NCBI GenBank assembly: GCA_014650415.1
Contig: BMUX01000003.1
Coordinates: forward strand, 372,001-436,000
DNA: 64,000 bases
Reading direction: 5' to 3'
Source: Streptomyces spiroverticillatus
Lineage (GTDB): Bacteria > Actinomycetota > Actinomycetes > Streptomycetales > Streptomycetaceae
Within the stretch, counting starts at the first letter, position 1, and every line of letters begins with the position of its first letter. The translations under genes and the position numbers were made by a program. Below, in pieces: positions 45,262-54,118 of this stretch. The notes under the pieces are model-generated. The model had not been told where the DNA came from. It made no database searches and worked only from the letters and a program-made list of their open reading frames with translations.

Positions 45262-45804
45262 ATGGAGATGCCGAGGAGTGAACGGTCGCAGGAGAGCCCT
45301 CAGGTCCTGGTTGTCGGGCAGGACGGAATGGCGCTCGGCGGCGGTGACGACGAGTCGCGCGAGGTGCCTGTGACGGACATGGTCGAACAGCCCGCGAAGG
45401 TCATGCGGATCGGCAGCATGATCAAGCAGCTCCTGGAGGAAGTCCGCGCGGCTCCTCTGGACGAGGCGAGCCGGGTACGGCTCAAGGACATTCACGCCAG
45501 CTCCGTGAAGGAGCTGGAGGACGGGCTCGCCCCCGAGCTCGTCGAGGAACTGGAGCGCCTGTCGCTGCCGTTCACCGAGGAGGCCATCCCCTCCGAGGCG
45601 GAACTGCGCATCGCGCAGGCCCAGTTGGTGGGCTGGCTCGAAGGACTCTTCCACGGCATCCAGACCGCGCTGTTCGCCCAGCAGATGGCCGCGCGCGCCC
45701 AGTTGGAGCAGATGCGCCGGGCGCTGCCGCCGGGCGCCTCGCACGAGGACGACGAGGACGACGGCCACGGACACGGCGCCCGCACGGGCGGCCCGTACCT
45801 CTAG
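45262..45804 (+). CDS. bpa: Bacterial proteasome activator (Bpa/PafE)
   Basis: A 180-aa protein. Residues 35-150 are long helices (VMRIGSMIKQLLEEVRAAPL, ELRIAQAQLVGWLEGLFHGI, FAQQMAARAQLEQMRRAL) as in Bpa, which forms a dodecameric ring. The C-terminus ends GPYL, matching the GQYL-type motif that opens the 20S proteasome gate in mycobacteria. An acidic/His linker (HEDDEDDGHGHG) precedes it. It would activate ATP-independent proteasomal degradation, for example of the HspR repressor in mycobacteria. ATG 45262 fits the family start region. Confidence 0.9.
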   Translation: MEMPRSERSQESPQVLVVGQDGMALGGGDDESREVPVTDMVEQPAKVMRIGSMIKQLLEEVRAAPLDEASRVRLKDIHASSVKELEDGLAPELVEELERLSLPFTEEAIPSEAELRIAQAQLVGWLEGLFHGIQTALFAQQMAARAQLEQMRRALPPGASHEDDEDDGHGHGARTGGPYL

Positions 45805-45846
45805 GAACCCTGTACCTCCAGGACCGCGTACCTCCGGGACGACGCA

Positions 45847-45884
45847 CGAAGGGGCCATGTTTCACGTGAAACATGGCCCCTTCG
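45847..45884. terminator. 38-bp perfect palindrome/bidirectional terminator with parS at centre
   Basis: CGAAGGGGCCATGTTTCAC is followed immediately by its exact complement. The parS core is extended on both sides by twelve matching bases. It lies between the convergent Bpa and quinone-oxidoreductase genes and would form a strong hairpin in either RNA. Confidence 0.8.
45859..45872. other. parS: parS site 11
   Basis: Exact GTTTCACGTGAAAC at the centre of the 38-bp palindrome. Confidence 0.93.
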
Positions 45885-45894
45885 GCTTGCCCGC

Positions 45895-46881
45895 TCAGCC
45901 CACGGTCAGCAGGATCTTGCCGACGTGGCTGCCCTCGTCGAGCGCCGTGTGCGCCTCGGGGGCCCGGTCCATCGGGAAGACCCGGTCGACCACCGGCCGC
46001 ACCCGGCCCGCCGCGATCAGCGGCCACACGTGCTCGCGCACCGCCGCCACGATCGCCGCCTTCTCGCCCAGCGGACGCCCACGCAGCGACGTCGCGGTGA
46101 TCGCGGCCCGCTTGCGCAGCAGGGCGTTGAGGTTGATCTCGCCCTTCACTCCGCCCTGGAGGCCGATGATCGCGAGACGGCCGCTGGTGGCGAGCGCCTT
46201 CACGTTCTGGTCCAGGTACTTGGCGCCGATGATGTCGAGGATGACGTCCGCGCCCTTGCCGTCGGTGGCCTTGCGCAGCTCCTGCACGAAGTCCTGCTCG
46301 CGGTAGTCGATGAGGATGTCCGCACCCAGCTCCGCGCACCGGGCCAGCTTCTCCGGGCCGCCCGCCGTGACGGCGACCTTCGCACCGATCGCCTTGGCGA
46401 GCTGGATCGCCATGGTGCCGATGCCGCTGGCGCCGCCGTGCACGAGGAGCGTCTCGCCGGGGCGCAGGTGGGCGATCATGAAGACGTTCGACCAGACCGT
46501 CGCGGCGACCTCCGGCAGCGCGGCGGCCGTCACCAGGTCCACGCCCTCGGGCACGGGCAGCAACTGTCCCGCCGGCACGGCGACCTTCTGCGCGTAGCCG
46601 CCGCCCGAGAGCAGCGCGCACACCTCGTCGCCGACGGCCCAGCCGTGCACTCCCGCGCCGAGGGCCACGATCCGGCCGGAGCACTCCAGGCCGGGGTAGC
46701 GGGAGGCGCCGGGCGGCGGGTCGTAGAAGCCCTGCCGCTGGAGCAGATCGGCCCGGTTCACGGCGCTCGCGGCGACCTCGACAAGGACCTCGCCCTCGTT
46801 CGGGACGGGGTCGGGGACCTCCGCCCAGACGAGTGCGTCGGGGCCACCGGGTTCAGGGATCGTGATCGCATGCATGGCCAC
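45895..46881 (-). CDS. Quinone oxidoreductase (zinc-less MDR family)
   Basis: A 328-aa NADPH-dependent enzyme. Its N-terminal GroES-like domain has VEVAASAVNRADLLQRQGFY and PGLECSGRIVALG. The Rossmann domain has LVHGGASGIGTMAIQLAKAI. The zinc ligands of alcohol dehydrogenases are absent, as in quinone oxidoreductases, which reduce quinones or enones. GTG 46881 or ATG 46875. Single gene, convergent with bpa. Confidence 0.88.
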   Translation of the reverse strand: MAMHAITIPEPGGPDALVWAEVPDPVPNEGEVLVEVAASAVNRADLLQRQGFYDPPPGASRYPGLECSGRIVALGAGVHGWAVGDEVCALLSGGGYAQKVAVPAGQLLPVPEGVDLVTAAALPEVAATVWSNVFMIAHLRPGETLLVHGGASGIGTMAIQLAKAIGAKVAVTAGGPEKLARCAELGADILIDYREQDFVQELRKATDGKGADVILDIIGAKYLDQNVKALATSGRLAIIGLQGGVKGEINLNALLRKRAAITATSLRGRPLGEKAAIVAAVREHVWPLIAAGRVRPVVDRVFPMDRAPEAHTALDEGSHVGKILLTVG

Positions 46882-47014
46882 GAAACTACCCCCGGTGCCT
46901 GTGATCAGTCCGAAGAGCCCCGAGTGGGCCCTCCGGACGACGTCCGCCCCGTACGCTGTGACGCTCCGCCGGTGGCTTCTGGTTTGCCGAACTGAGACGC
47001 TCCGCCGGTGGCCT

Positions 47015-48085
47015 CTAGTCCGCCGAACTGAACCGCATGTCCGTCTCCTCCGCGCCCGGCACCGCCCGCACGATCGCGATGACCCGGTCGGTGAGCTGGA
47101 GCGGGCTGGCCTTCGGGTCGTCGTAGCCGAGCAGCCGGTGTCCGCGCAGGACGCTCACCACCAGGTCCTCGGTCTCCCGGACGTTCTTGCCGACCTCGCT
47201 CTTTATGACCGGCCGCTCGATCAGGTCCAGGCCCGAGCCCTGCTGGATCAGGTCCTCCATCACCGTGCCCGCGCTCGGGCTGAGCACCGAGAGGCCCAGC
47301 AGGCGGCCCGCCGCGCTCGCGCTGGTGATGACCGCGTCCGCGCCGGACTGCCGCAGCAGCGGCGCGTTCTCCTCCTCGCGGACCGCGGCGACGATCTTCG
47401 CGCCCCGGTTGAGCTGCCGGGCGGTGAGGGTGACCAGCACCGCCGTGTCGTCGCGCTGGGTGGCGATGACGATCTGCCGGGCCCGCTGGAGCTCCGCCCG
47501 CAGCAGCACGTCGCTGCGCGTCGCGTCGCCGACCACACCCGTCAGCCCCTCCGCGTTGCAGGTCTCGATGACCTTGGCGCTCGGGTCGACGACGACGATC
47601 TGGTCCTTCTTCAGGCCCGTGGCGATGAGGGTCTGCATCGCGGACCGGCCCTTCGTCCCGTACCCGATGACGACAGTGTGGTCTCGCAACTGGGACCTCC
47701 AGCGATTCAGCCGGAACTCCTCCCGCGTCCGCTCGGTGAGGACTTCGAGAGTGGTACCGACCAGGATGATCAGGAACAGAACCCGCAACGGTGTCACGAG
47801 CAGCACATTGGTGAGCCGCGCGCCGTCGCTGTAGGGAACGATGTCGCCGTACCCCGTGGTGGAGAGGGTGACGGTCGAGTAGTAGACGGCGTCGAGGAGG
47901 TCCACGCCGCCGTCGGAGTTGTCGTGGTAGCCCTCACGGTCGATCCACACGATGAAGACGGTCACCGCGAGCACCACCAGCGCCATCAGCAGCCGCTTGG
48001 CGACCTGCCGCAGCGGGCGTTCGACGACCCGCTTGGGCAGCTTCACCGGCGCGGTGTTCAGGTGCTCGTCCGCCTCCCGAGCCAT
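47015..48085 (-). CDS. Potassium channel family protein with RCK (TrkA-N) domain
   Basis: A 356-aa protein from ATG 48085 (an upstream in-frame ATG at 48118 lies in a parS). Two transmembrane helices (about 28-48 and 90-112) flank a pore helix and the selectivity filter TTGYGDIVPYS. An RCK domain follows at about 130-250 with HTVVIGYGTKGRSAMQTL binding NAD(H), and an RCK-C-like tail. It likely forms a tetrameric K+ channel gated by cytosolic nucleotide or ions. The K+ selectivity follows from the TGYGD motif. Confidence 0.87.
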   Translation of the reverse strand: MAREADEHLNTAPVKLPKRVVERPLRQVAKRLLMALVVLAVTVFIVWIDREGYHDNSDGGVDLLDAVYYSTVTLSTTGYGDIVPYSDGARLTNVLLVTPLRVLFLIILVGTTLEVLTERTREEFRLNRWRSQLRDHTVVIGYGTKGRSAMQTLIATGLKKDQIVVVDPSAKVIETCNAEGLTGVVGDATRSDVLLRAELQRARQIVIATQRDDTAVLVTLTARQLNRGAKIVAAVREEENAPLLRQSGADAVITSASAAGRLLGLSVLSPSAGTVMEDLIQQGSGLDLIERPVIKSEVGKNVRETEDLVVSVLRGHRLLGYDDPKASPLQLTDRVIAIVRAVPGAEETDMRFSSAD

Positions 48086-48102
48086 CGCGTCATGGCCTGG
48101 CA

Positions 48103-48116
48103 GTTTCACGTGAAAC
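48103..48116. other. parS: parS site 12
   Basis: Exact GTTTCACGTGAAAC at the start region of the K+ channel gene; first of three in 88 bp. Confidence 0.93.
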
Positions 48117-48152
48117 ATCCTTCCGGTCGGCCTGGCTTCCGTGCGCCCGGAT

Positions 48153-48166
48153 GTTTCACGTGAAAC
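48153..48166. other. parS: parS site 13
   Basis: Exact GTTTCACGTGAAAC, middle copy of the cluster, 50 bp from site 12 (start to start). Confidence 0.93.
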
Positions 48167-48176
48167 ACCCCTCGAT

Positions 48177-48190
48177 GTTTCACGTGAAAC
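48177..48190. other. parS: parS site 14, overlaps moeA stop
   Basis: Exact GTTTCACGTGAAAC whose minus-strand TGA supplies the moeA stop codon (C-terminus GCFT). 24 bp from site 13, start to start. Counting only perfect sites it is the thirteenth; the list numbering reserves one number for the 43044 near-match. Confidence 0.92.
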
Positions 48191-49589
48191 ATCCTTCGGC
48201 CCAGGGCAGGTCGAGGATTTCCAGTACGTCCCCGGCGCATGCACCGCCGGGCGGCACGACTGCCAGCCCGTCGGCCGCCGCGATTCCGCGCAGCATCGCC
48301 GGTCCGTTGTAGTGCAGAGGTACGGCGTGGTCCGCGCCGGAGGCGTCCGTGCGGTGGGTGACGGGCACCAGGCGGGTGGAGACGGGGTGGCCGGGCACGT
48401 CGTCGCGCACCGGAGCACGGTACGGCTCGGGGGCCGGCCGGTGGGCGAGCGCCCGCAGCAGGGGCTCGGCCAGCGTCAGCAGCCCGGACACGGCGGCAAG
48501 CGGATTGCCGGGCAGCCCCACGAGGTGGGCGTCGGGGGCGAGCCGGGCCAGCAGCATGGGGTGCCCGGGGCGCACGTCGACGCCGTCCACGAGGAGTTCG
48601 GCGTCGACGGAGTCGAGGAAGGGGTGGACGTGGTCGACGGGTCCGGCGGCGGTACCACCGGTGGTGACGACGACGTCGGCCTCGGAGCCGAGGACCGCCT
48701 TACGGAGCGCCTGGGGGTCGTCGCCCAGGCAGCGGGTGTCGAGCACTTCCGCGCCGAGGGCGCGCAGCCAGGGGGCGAGCATCGGGCCGAGCGCGTCACG
48801 GACCATGCCGTCGCGGGGCGCACCCGAGGTCAGCAACTCGTCTCCCAGGACGAGCACTTCAACGGTGGGCCTCGGCACGGTCAGCAGGGTGTCGTACCCG
48901 GCGGCGGCCGCCAGACCGAGCACCGCCGGGGTCACCACGGAGCCCGCGGGCAGCAGGTGGTCGCCGACACGGCACTCCTGGCCGCGCGGGCGGATGTCCT
49001 GACCGGGGATCACCTCGCGCTGGGCGTAGAGGCGTTGTTTGGTCTCGTCGGCGTGGGCGTGCTCGCGGCGGATGACGGCGGTCGCCTCGGCGGGGATACG
49101 GGCCCCGGTGGCGATCCGTACGGCCTCGCCGTCGCCCAGCGGGTCGGGGGCCGTGCGCCCGGCGAGGATGCCGGGGCCGTCGTGGAAGGACCAGGGGCCG
49201 GGGCCCGCCACCGCCCAGCCGTCCATGGCGGAGGTGTCGAAGGACGGCAGGTCGGTGAGGGCTTCGAGGGGCTCGGCGAGGATCTGCGCGAGCGCCTGCT
49301 CCAGGGGTACGCGGCGGGGGCGGGCCGGTGCGGTGCGCCCGGCGAGCGCGGCGGCGGCCCGGGCGTCGGGCCAGGGGGTGGAGGTGGGGTGGGCTTCGGC
49401 GGCGGGCTCGGCCGACGCCTCCTCGAGGGGCTCGGGGGCCGGTTCGGGGTCCGTCGGGCCGGGGGCCTCGGCGGCGGGTGCGGGCACGGCGGGATGCGGC
49501 GAAGGCTGGGGCTGCGGCTGCGGCTGCGTGCGGCTGACGAGGGCGAGGGCCTGGTCGATGCCGTCGATCTCGTGGTCGGTGTCGCTCAT
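48180..49589 (-). CDS. moeA: Molybdopterin molybdotransferase MoeA
   Basis: A 469-aa protein. It has a Pro/Gln/Ala-rich N-terminal extension (about 20-75) not found in Escherichia MoeA, then the MoeA core: LPSFDTSAMDGWAVAG, ATGARIPAEATAVIRREH, a VVTTGGTAAGPVDHVHPF motif and LVGLPGNPLAAVSG. It inserts molybdate into adenylated molybdopterin. The usual DxxVxxKVxxQPGKP loop is not obvious. Stop is given by the parS at 48177-48190. Overlaps mobA by four bases. Confidence 0.87.
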   Translation of the reverse strand: MSDTDHEIDGIDQALALVSRTQPQPQPQPSPHPAVPAPAAEAPGPTDPEPAPEPLEEASAEPAAEAHPTSTPWPDARAAAALAGRTAPARPRRVPLEQALAQILAEPLEALTDLPSFDTSAMDGWAVAGPGPWSFHDGPGILAGRTAPDPLGDGEAVRIATGARIPAEATAVIRREHAHADETKQRLYAQREVIPGQDIRPRGQECRVGDHLLPAGSVVTPAVLGLAAAAGYDTLLTVPRPTVEVLVLGDELLTSGAPRDGMVRDALGPMLAPWLRALGAEVLDTRCLGDDPQALRKAVLGSEADVVVTTGGTAAGPVDHVHPFLDSVDAELLVDGVDVRPGHPMLLARLAPDAHLVGLPGNPLAAVSGLLTLAEPLLRALAHRPAPEPYRAPVRDDVPGHPVSTRLVPVTHRTDASGADHAVPLHYNGPAMLRGIAAADGLAVVPPGGACAGDVLEILDLPWAEGCFT

Positions 49590-50548
49590 GCCGGGCCCGC
49601 CTGACCGCTGCCAGGGGCCGCCGGGCCATTGCCGGGGGCCTGACCGCCGCCGGGGGCCTGACCGCCACCGGAAGCCGCAGGGCCGCTGCCGCTGTCCGGG
49701 GCGTCGGCCTCGGCTGCCCAGCGGGCGGCGAGGGCGGTGGCCTTGGCAACGGCTGCGGCGACGGCCTCGGGTCCTTCGGCTCCGGCGCGACCTGCGGCGT
49801 AGCCGACGAGGAACGTCGTCAGGGGGGCGGCGGGTCGGGCGACGCCGTGCGCGGCGTCGCGCGCGAGGTCGAGGAGGAGGGGGGTGTCGACGTCGAGATC
49901 GAGGCCGAGTTCGTCCTTGACTGCGGTGATCCATTCATCCAGCACGTGCCCATGCTCCCTGATGCGGGCACGGGCCGCCGCGATGTTTTCCCAGGTGTCG
50001 CAGTCGAAGGAGGCGAAGGAATCGGCAGCGGTGACACGCGTGAGGGCCAGCTCGGCGGTGAGGAGCCGCAGCGGCAGCCCGGAGAGGGAGCCGTACTCGG
50101 CTGCCAGCAGGGCGAGTTCGCGGCGCAGCGGTTCGACCCGGTACACGGCGACCAGGGGCTGGTCGCGCCCGGTGGCGTCCACCAGCAGCGCCGCGTCGGT
50201 GTGCGGGTCGGCCTGCACGGACCGTACGAGCGTGTCGACCGTCACCCGGTCCACGAACGGCAGGTCCACGGAGAGCACGAGGACCAGCACGGCCCGGGTC
50301 TCGCGGACTCCGGCGGCGAGCGCGGCCAGCGGGCCGCCGCCCGGCGGGTCCTCGCGCGTCCAGGTCACCGGCCGGGCGGTGGCGTGCCGGCCGCCGACGA
50401 CCACGGTGGTCCCGGCCGCGTCACAGGCCGTCAGGACCCGGGCGAGCAGGGTCCGTCCGCCGACCCGGACGGTGGCCTTGTCGACGCCGCCGAGCCGCCG
50501 CCCGGCACCACCGGACAGCACGACGGCGTCATACGCAGGGGCACTCAT
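49586..50548 (-). CDS. mobA: MobA-like nucleotidyltransferase fused to DUF6457
   Basis: A 320-aa protein. Residues 5-190 are an NTP-transferase fold with VVLSGGAGRRLGGVDKATVR, LVLVLSVDLPFVDR and a GRDQPLVAVYRVEP core, typical of MobA, which adds GMP to molybdenum cofactor. About 200-280 is a DUF6457 helical module (LDEWITAVKDELGLD...PLTTFLVGYAAGRAG). The tail is Gly/Ser/Ala-rich with GGGQAPG repeats. Together with moeA this is a molybdenum-cofactor operon (mobA then moeA). Confidence 0.88.
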   Translation of the reverse strand: MSAPAYDAVVLSGGAGRRLGGVDKATVRVGGRTLLARVLTACDAAGTTVVVGGRHATARPVTWTREDPPGGGPLAALAAGVRETRAVLVLVLSVDLPFVDRVTVDTLVRSVQADPHTDAALLVDATGRDQPLVAVYRVEPLRRELALLAAEYGSLSGLPLRLLTAELALTRVTAADSFASFDCDTWENIAAARARIREHGHVLDEWITAVKDELGLDLDVDTPLLLDLARDAAHGVARPAAPLTTFLVGYAAGRAGAEGPEAVAAAVAKATALAARWAAEADAPDSGSGPAASGGGQAPGGGQAPGNGPAAPGSGQAGPA

Positions 50549-50562
50549 GCCCCGAAGTATGG

Positions 50563-50600
50563 CCGGGTCCCCCAGGCCGCCGACGGCGAGGGGGACCCGG
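50563..50600 (-). terminator. Terminator of second bkd operon
   Basis: CCGGGTCCCCC (50563-50573) pairs with GGGGGACCCGG (50590-50600) around a 16-base loop, 13 bp after the E2 stop on the minus strand. Confidence 0.8.
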
Positions 50601-50612
50601 GGCGCGTCGGCG

Positions 50613-51941
50613 TCAGAGAGTGCGCAGCAGCAGGGCCGGGTGCTCGACGCAGTCGGCGACGTACCGCAGGAAGCCGCCCGCGGTGCCGCCGTCGCAGACC
50701 CGGTGGTCGAAGGTCAGCGACAGCTGGACGACCTGGCGCACCGCCAACTGCCCCTCGTGCACCCACGGCTTGGGCACGATGCGGCCGACGCCGAGCATGG
50801 CCGCCTCGGGGTGGTTGATGATCGGCGTGGAACCGTCGACGCCGAACACCCCGTAGTTGTTGAGGGTGAAGGTGCCGCCGGTGAGCTGGGCCGGGGTGAG
50901 CCGGCCCTCCCTGGCCGCGTCGGTGAGACGGACCAGCTCCTCGCCCAGGGAGTCCACGCTGCGGGTGTGCGCGTCACGGACGACGGGGACGACCAGACCG
51001 CGCTCGGTCTGGGCGGCGAACCCGAGGTGCACCTCGGACAGCCGGACGATCTCGCGGGCCTCGGTGTCGACGGTGGAGTTCAGCTCCGGGAAGCGGGCGA
51101 GGACGGCCGTGCAGATGCGGGCCAGCAGAGCAAGCACCGACACCTTGGGGCCGCTGCCCACGCTGTTCATCGCGGCACGGGCGGCCATCAGCTCGGTCGC
51201 GTCGGCGTCCACCCAGCAGGTGGCCTCCGGTATCTCGCGGCGGCTGCGGGACAGCTTGTCGGCGACGGCTCCGCGCACGCCCTTGAGGGGGATGCGCTCG
51301 GCAGCGGCGGGCGCCGAAGGAACCGCAGGAGCCGCAACCGCCACGGGGGCTTGAAGCGCCTGCTCGACGTCGCTGCGCAGGATGAGCCCGTCGGGCCCCG
51401 ACCCGCTCAACTGCCGCAGATCGAGCCCGTTCTCGCGCGCCAGACGACGTACGAGAGGAGAGATGACCGGCACGGGCCCGGCGTCGGGCACACGGGCGGG
51501 AGCGGCGGCCGGGGCCGCCTTCGGAGCGGCGGGTGCCACCGCTCCGGCGCCCCCTGCGGGCCGCACCCTGCGCCGGCGTGCCGCCGGAGCCGTCGTGCCG
51601 TAGCCGACCAGCACATTCCCCGACCCGGAGTCACCGTTCACCGAAGCGGAACCGGCCGAAGCGGAACCGCCCGCCGCGGAACCGGCCGAAGCGTCCGCGC
51701 CCACCGCCACCGTCAACAGCGGTGACCCGACCGGCAGTTCCGTGCCCTCCTCGCCGAAGCGGGCGGTGACCACGCCCCCGTACGGGCACGGCACCTCGAC
51801 CATCGCCTTGGCCGTCTCGACCTCGACGACCGGCTGGTCGACGGCGACGACGTCGCCGACCTGCACCAGCCAGCGCACGATCTCCGCCTCGGTCAGCCCC
51901 TCACCGAGGTCCGGCAGCTTGAACTCCAACACCTGCGCCAT
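50613..51941 (-). CDS. bkdC2: Branched-chain 2-oxoacid dehydrogenase E2, second copy
   Basis: A 442-aa protein. Lipoyl domain 4-79 (VVEVETAKAMVEVPCPYGG), an Ala/Ser/Gly linker with SASAGSASV repeats, a subunit-binding domain (ISPLVRRLARENGLDLRQL) and an acyltransferase core with the active-site DHRVCDG near the end. No parS interrupts it, unlike the first copy. It ends the second E1alpha-E1beta-E2 operon and follows E1beta by 3 bp. Confidence 0.9.
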   Translation of the reverse strand: MAQVLEFKLPDLGEGLTEAEIVRWLVQVGDVVAVDQPVVEVETAKAMVEVPCPYGGVVTARFGEEGTELPVGSPLLTVAVGADASAGSAAGGSASAGSASVNGDSGSGNVLVGYGTTAPAARRRRVRPAGGAGAVAPAAPKAAPAAAPARVPDAGPVPVISPLVRRLARENGLDLRQLSGSGPDGLILRSDVEQALQAPVAVAAPAVPSAPAAAERIPLKGVRGAVADKLSRSRREIPEATCWVDADATELMAARAAMNSVGSGPKVSVLALLARICTAVLARFPELNSTVDTEAREIVRLSEVHLGFAAQTERGLVVPVVRDAHTRSVDSLGEELVRLTDAAREGRLTPAQLTGGTFTLNNYGVFGVDGSTPIINHPEAAMLGVGRIVPKPWVHEGQLAVRQVVQLSLTFDHRVCDGGTAGGFLRYVADCVEHPALLLRTL

Positions 51942-51944
51942 GGA

Positions 51945-52970
51945 TCAGTCCTCCCACTGGAGCCGGGCGACCGCGTCCAGCACCCGGTCCACGCCGGGCA
52001 GGTGGTGGCGCTCCAGCATCGGCGGCGGGTACGGCACGTCAAGACCGGCGACGCGCAGCACCGGCGCCTCCAGGTGGTGGAAGCAGCGCTCGGTGATCCG
52101 GGCGGCTATCTCGCCGCCGGGTCCGCCGAAGCCGGCCGACTCGTGCACGACCACCGCGCGCCCGGTGCGCCGCACGGACGCGGCCACCGTCTCGTCGTCG
52201 AAGGGCACCAGGGAGCGCAGGTCGACGACCTCCAGGTCCCAGCCCTCCGCCGTGGCGGCCTCGGCGGCCTCCAGGCACACCGGGAGGGACGGACCGTAGG
52301 TGATCAGGGTGGCGCTGCGCCCGGGGCGGCGGACGACGGCCTTGCCTATCGGGGCGACGGCGGCCGGGGTGTCCGGCGACCAGTCGGCCTTGGACCAGTA
52401 CAGCCGCTTGGGCTCCAGGAAGACGACCGGGTCGTCGGAGGCGATGGCCTCGCGCAGCATCCCGTAGGCGTCCTCGACGGTGGCCGGGGTGACGACGTGC
52501 AGGCCGGGGGTGGCCATGTAGTACGCCTCGGAGGAGTCGCTGTGGTGCTCGACACCGCCGATGCCGCCGCCGTACGGAATGCGGATCGTCAGCGGCATGG
52601 GGAGGGCGCCGCGGGTGCGGTTGCGCATCTTGGCGACGTGACTGGCGAGCTGCTCGAACGCCGGGTAGGCGAACGCGTCGAACTGCATCTCCACGACCGG
52701 CCGCAGCCCGTACATCGCCATGCCGACGGCCGCGCCGAGGATGCCCGCCTCGGCGAGCGGGGTGTCCGTGCAGCGGTCCTCGCCGAATTCCTTGACCAGG
52801 CCGTCGGTGATGCGGAAGACACCGCCGAGTGCGCCGACGTCCTCGCCCATCACGTGCACGGTCGGGTCCTCGGCCATCGCGTCGCGCAGGGCGCGCTGGA
52901 GGGCCTGGGCCATGCTCGCGGGCTTTGCGGCGGCCTTCTTCGTGCCGGGGGCCACGGTGGTGCTGCTCAT
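51945..52970 (-). CDS. bkdB2: Branched-chain 2-oxoacid dehydrogenase E1 beta, second copy
   Basis: A 341-aa protein with the E1beta pattern: SMAQALQRALRDAMAEDPTV, MGEDVGALGGVFRITDGL, RIPYGGGIGGVEHHSDSSEA and VLRVAGLDVPYPPPMLERHH. It has a short basic N-terminal tail. Its ATG overlaps the E1alpha stop (ATGA). Two bkd sets are normal in Streptomyces; the copy nearest bkdR has been linked to starter-unit supply for branched fatty acids and polyketides. Confidence 0.92.
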   Translation of the reverse strand: MSSTTVAPGTKKAAAKPASMAQALQRALRDAMAEDPTVHVMGEDVGALGGVFRITDGLVKEFGEDRCTDTPLAEAGILGAAVGMAMYGLRPVVEMQFDAFAYPAFEQLASHVAKMRNRTRGALPMPLTIRIPYGGGIGGVEHHSDSSEAYYMATPGLHVVTPATVEDAYGMLREAIASDDPVVFLEPKRLYWSKADWSPDTPAAVAPIGKAVVRRPGRSATLITYGPSLPVCLEAAEAATAEGWDLEVVDLRSLVPFDDETVAASVRRTGRAVVVHESAGFGGPGGEIAARITERCFHHLEAPVLRVAGLDVPYPPPMLERHHLPGVDRVLDAVARLQWED

Positions 52971-54118
52971 CGTCCGTCCCCCGATTCCACGGACGCTTCC
53001 GCTTCCAGCTCTGCCCGCAACTGGGACTCCTGCTCGCGCAGTTGTGCGGTGCGCTCCGCGTACACGTGGGTGAACAGGTCCATCGGGTCGAGCACCGGGT
53101 CCGCGTTCATCCGCTCCCGCAGGTCGGCGGCCATGGTCTCGGCTGCCTCCTTGGCCTGACGTATGCCGTCCTCGTCGAGGAGGCCGCGTGTGGTCAACTC
53201 CCGCTCCAGCAGGGTGATCGGGTCGTGGTCGCGCCAGGCGTCCACCTCGGCGTCGCCGCGGTAGCGGGTGGCGTCGTCGGCGTTGGTGTGGGCTTCCATG
53301 CGGTACGTGATCGCCTCGACCAGCGTCGGGCCGCCGCCGCGCCGGGCACGCTCCACGGCCTCGCTCAGCACCTCGTGCATGGCCACCGCGTCGTTGCCGT
53401 CGACGAGCCGGCCCGGCATTCCGTATCCGACGGCCTTGTGGGCCAGGGACGGGGCGGCGGTCTGCTTGGCGAGCGGGACGGAGATCGCGAAGCCGTTGTT
53501 CTGCACGAGGAAGACGACCGGGGCCTGCCACACGGCGGCGAAGTTCAGCGCCTCGTGGAAGTCGCCCTCGCTGGTGCCGCCGTCGCCGACCATGGCGAGT
53601 GCGACCACGTCGTCACCCTTGAGGCGGGCGGCGTGCGCAAGACCCACCGCGTGCGGCAGCTGGGTGGCGAGCGGCGTGCACAGGGGGGCTATGCGGGACT
53701 CGCGCGGGTCGTAACCGGTGTGCCAGTCGCCGCGCAGCAGGGTGAGCGCCTGTACGGGGTCCAGACCGCGGGCCACGACGGCGAGGGTGTCGCGGTACGA
53801 GGGGAAGAGCCAGTCCTGCTCCTGGAGCACCATGGCGGCGGCGACCTCGCAGGCCTCCTGGCCGGTGCTGGAGGGGTACACGGCGAGGCGGCCCTGCCGG
53901 GTGAGCGCCGTGGCCTGCGCGTTGTACCTGCGGCCGCGCACCAGCTCGGCGTACAGCCTGCGCAGCAGGGCGGGGTCCGCCCCGGCGGCGGCCTCGGTGC
54001 CGAGCACGCGGTACGGCGAGGAGTCGGGGAGCAGCGGGGCGGGGTCGGTACGCGGCTGCCAGGCCGGGGGAGGGCTGGGCCGGTAGGCCGTGCTGCCCGG
54101 CATCTCTTGAATCGTCAC
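52967..54118 (-). CDS. bkdA2: Branched-chain 2-oxoacid dehydrogenase E1 alpha, second copy
   Basis: A 383-aa protein with thiamine-diphosphate motif GDGGTSEGDFHEAL and the conserved NN in QNNGFAISVPL, and YRMEAHTNADDATRYRG. GTG 54118 is set by GAGGAGG 8 bp upstream; longer starts give non-conserved sequence. The promoter is shared with bkdR and holds a degenerate PaaR-type site and a DnaA box. Confidence 0.9.
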   Translation of the reverse strand: MTIQEMPGSTAYRPSPPPAWQPRTDPAPLLPDSSPYRVLGTEAAAGADPALLRRLYAELVRGRRYNAQATALTRQGRLAVYPSSTGQEACEVAAAMVLQEQDWLFPSYRDTLAVVARGLDPVQALTLLRGDWHTGYDPRESRIAPLCTPLATQLPHAVGLAHAARLKGDDVVALAMVGDGGTSEGDFHEALNFAAVWQAPVVFLVQNNGFAISVPLAKQTAAPSLAHKAVGYGMPGRLVDGNDAVAMHEVLSEAVERARRGGGPTLVEAITYRMEAHTNADDATRYRGDAEVDAWRDHDPITLLERELTTRGLLDEDGIRQAKEAAETMAADLRERMNADPVLDPMDLFTHVYAERTAQLREQESQLRAELEAEASVESGDGR

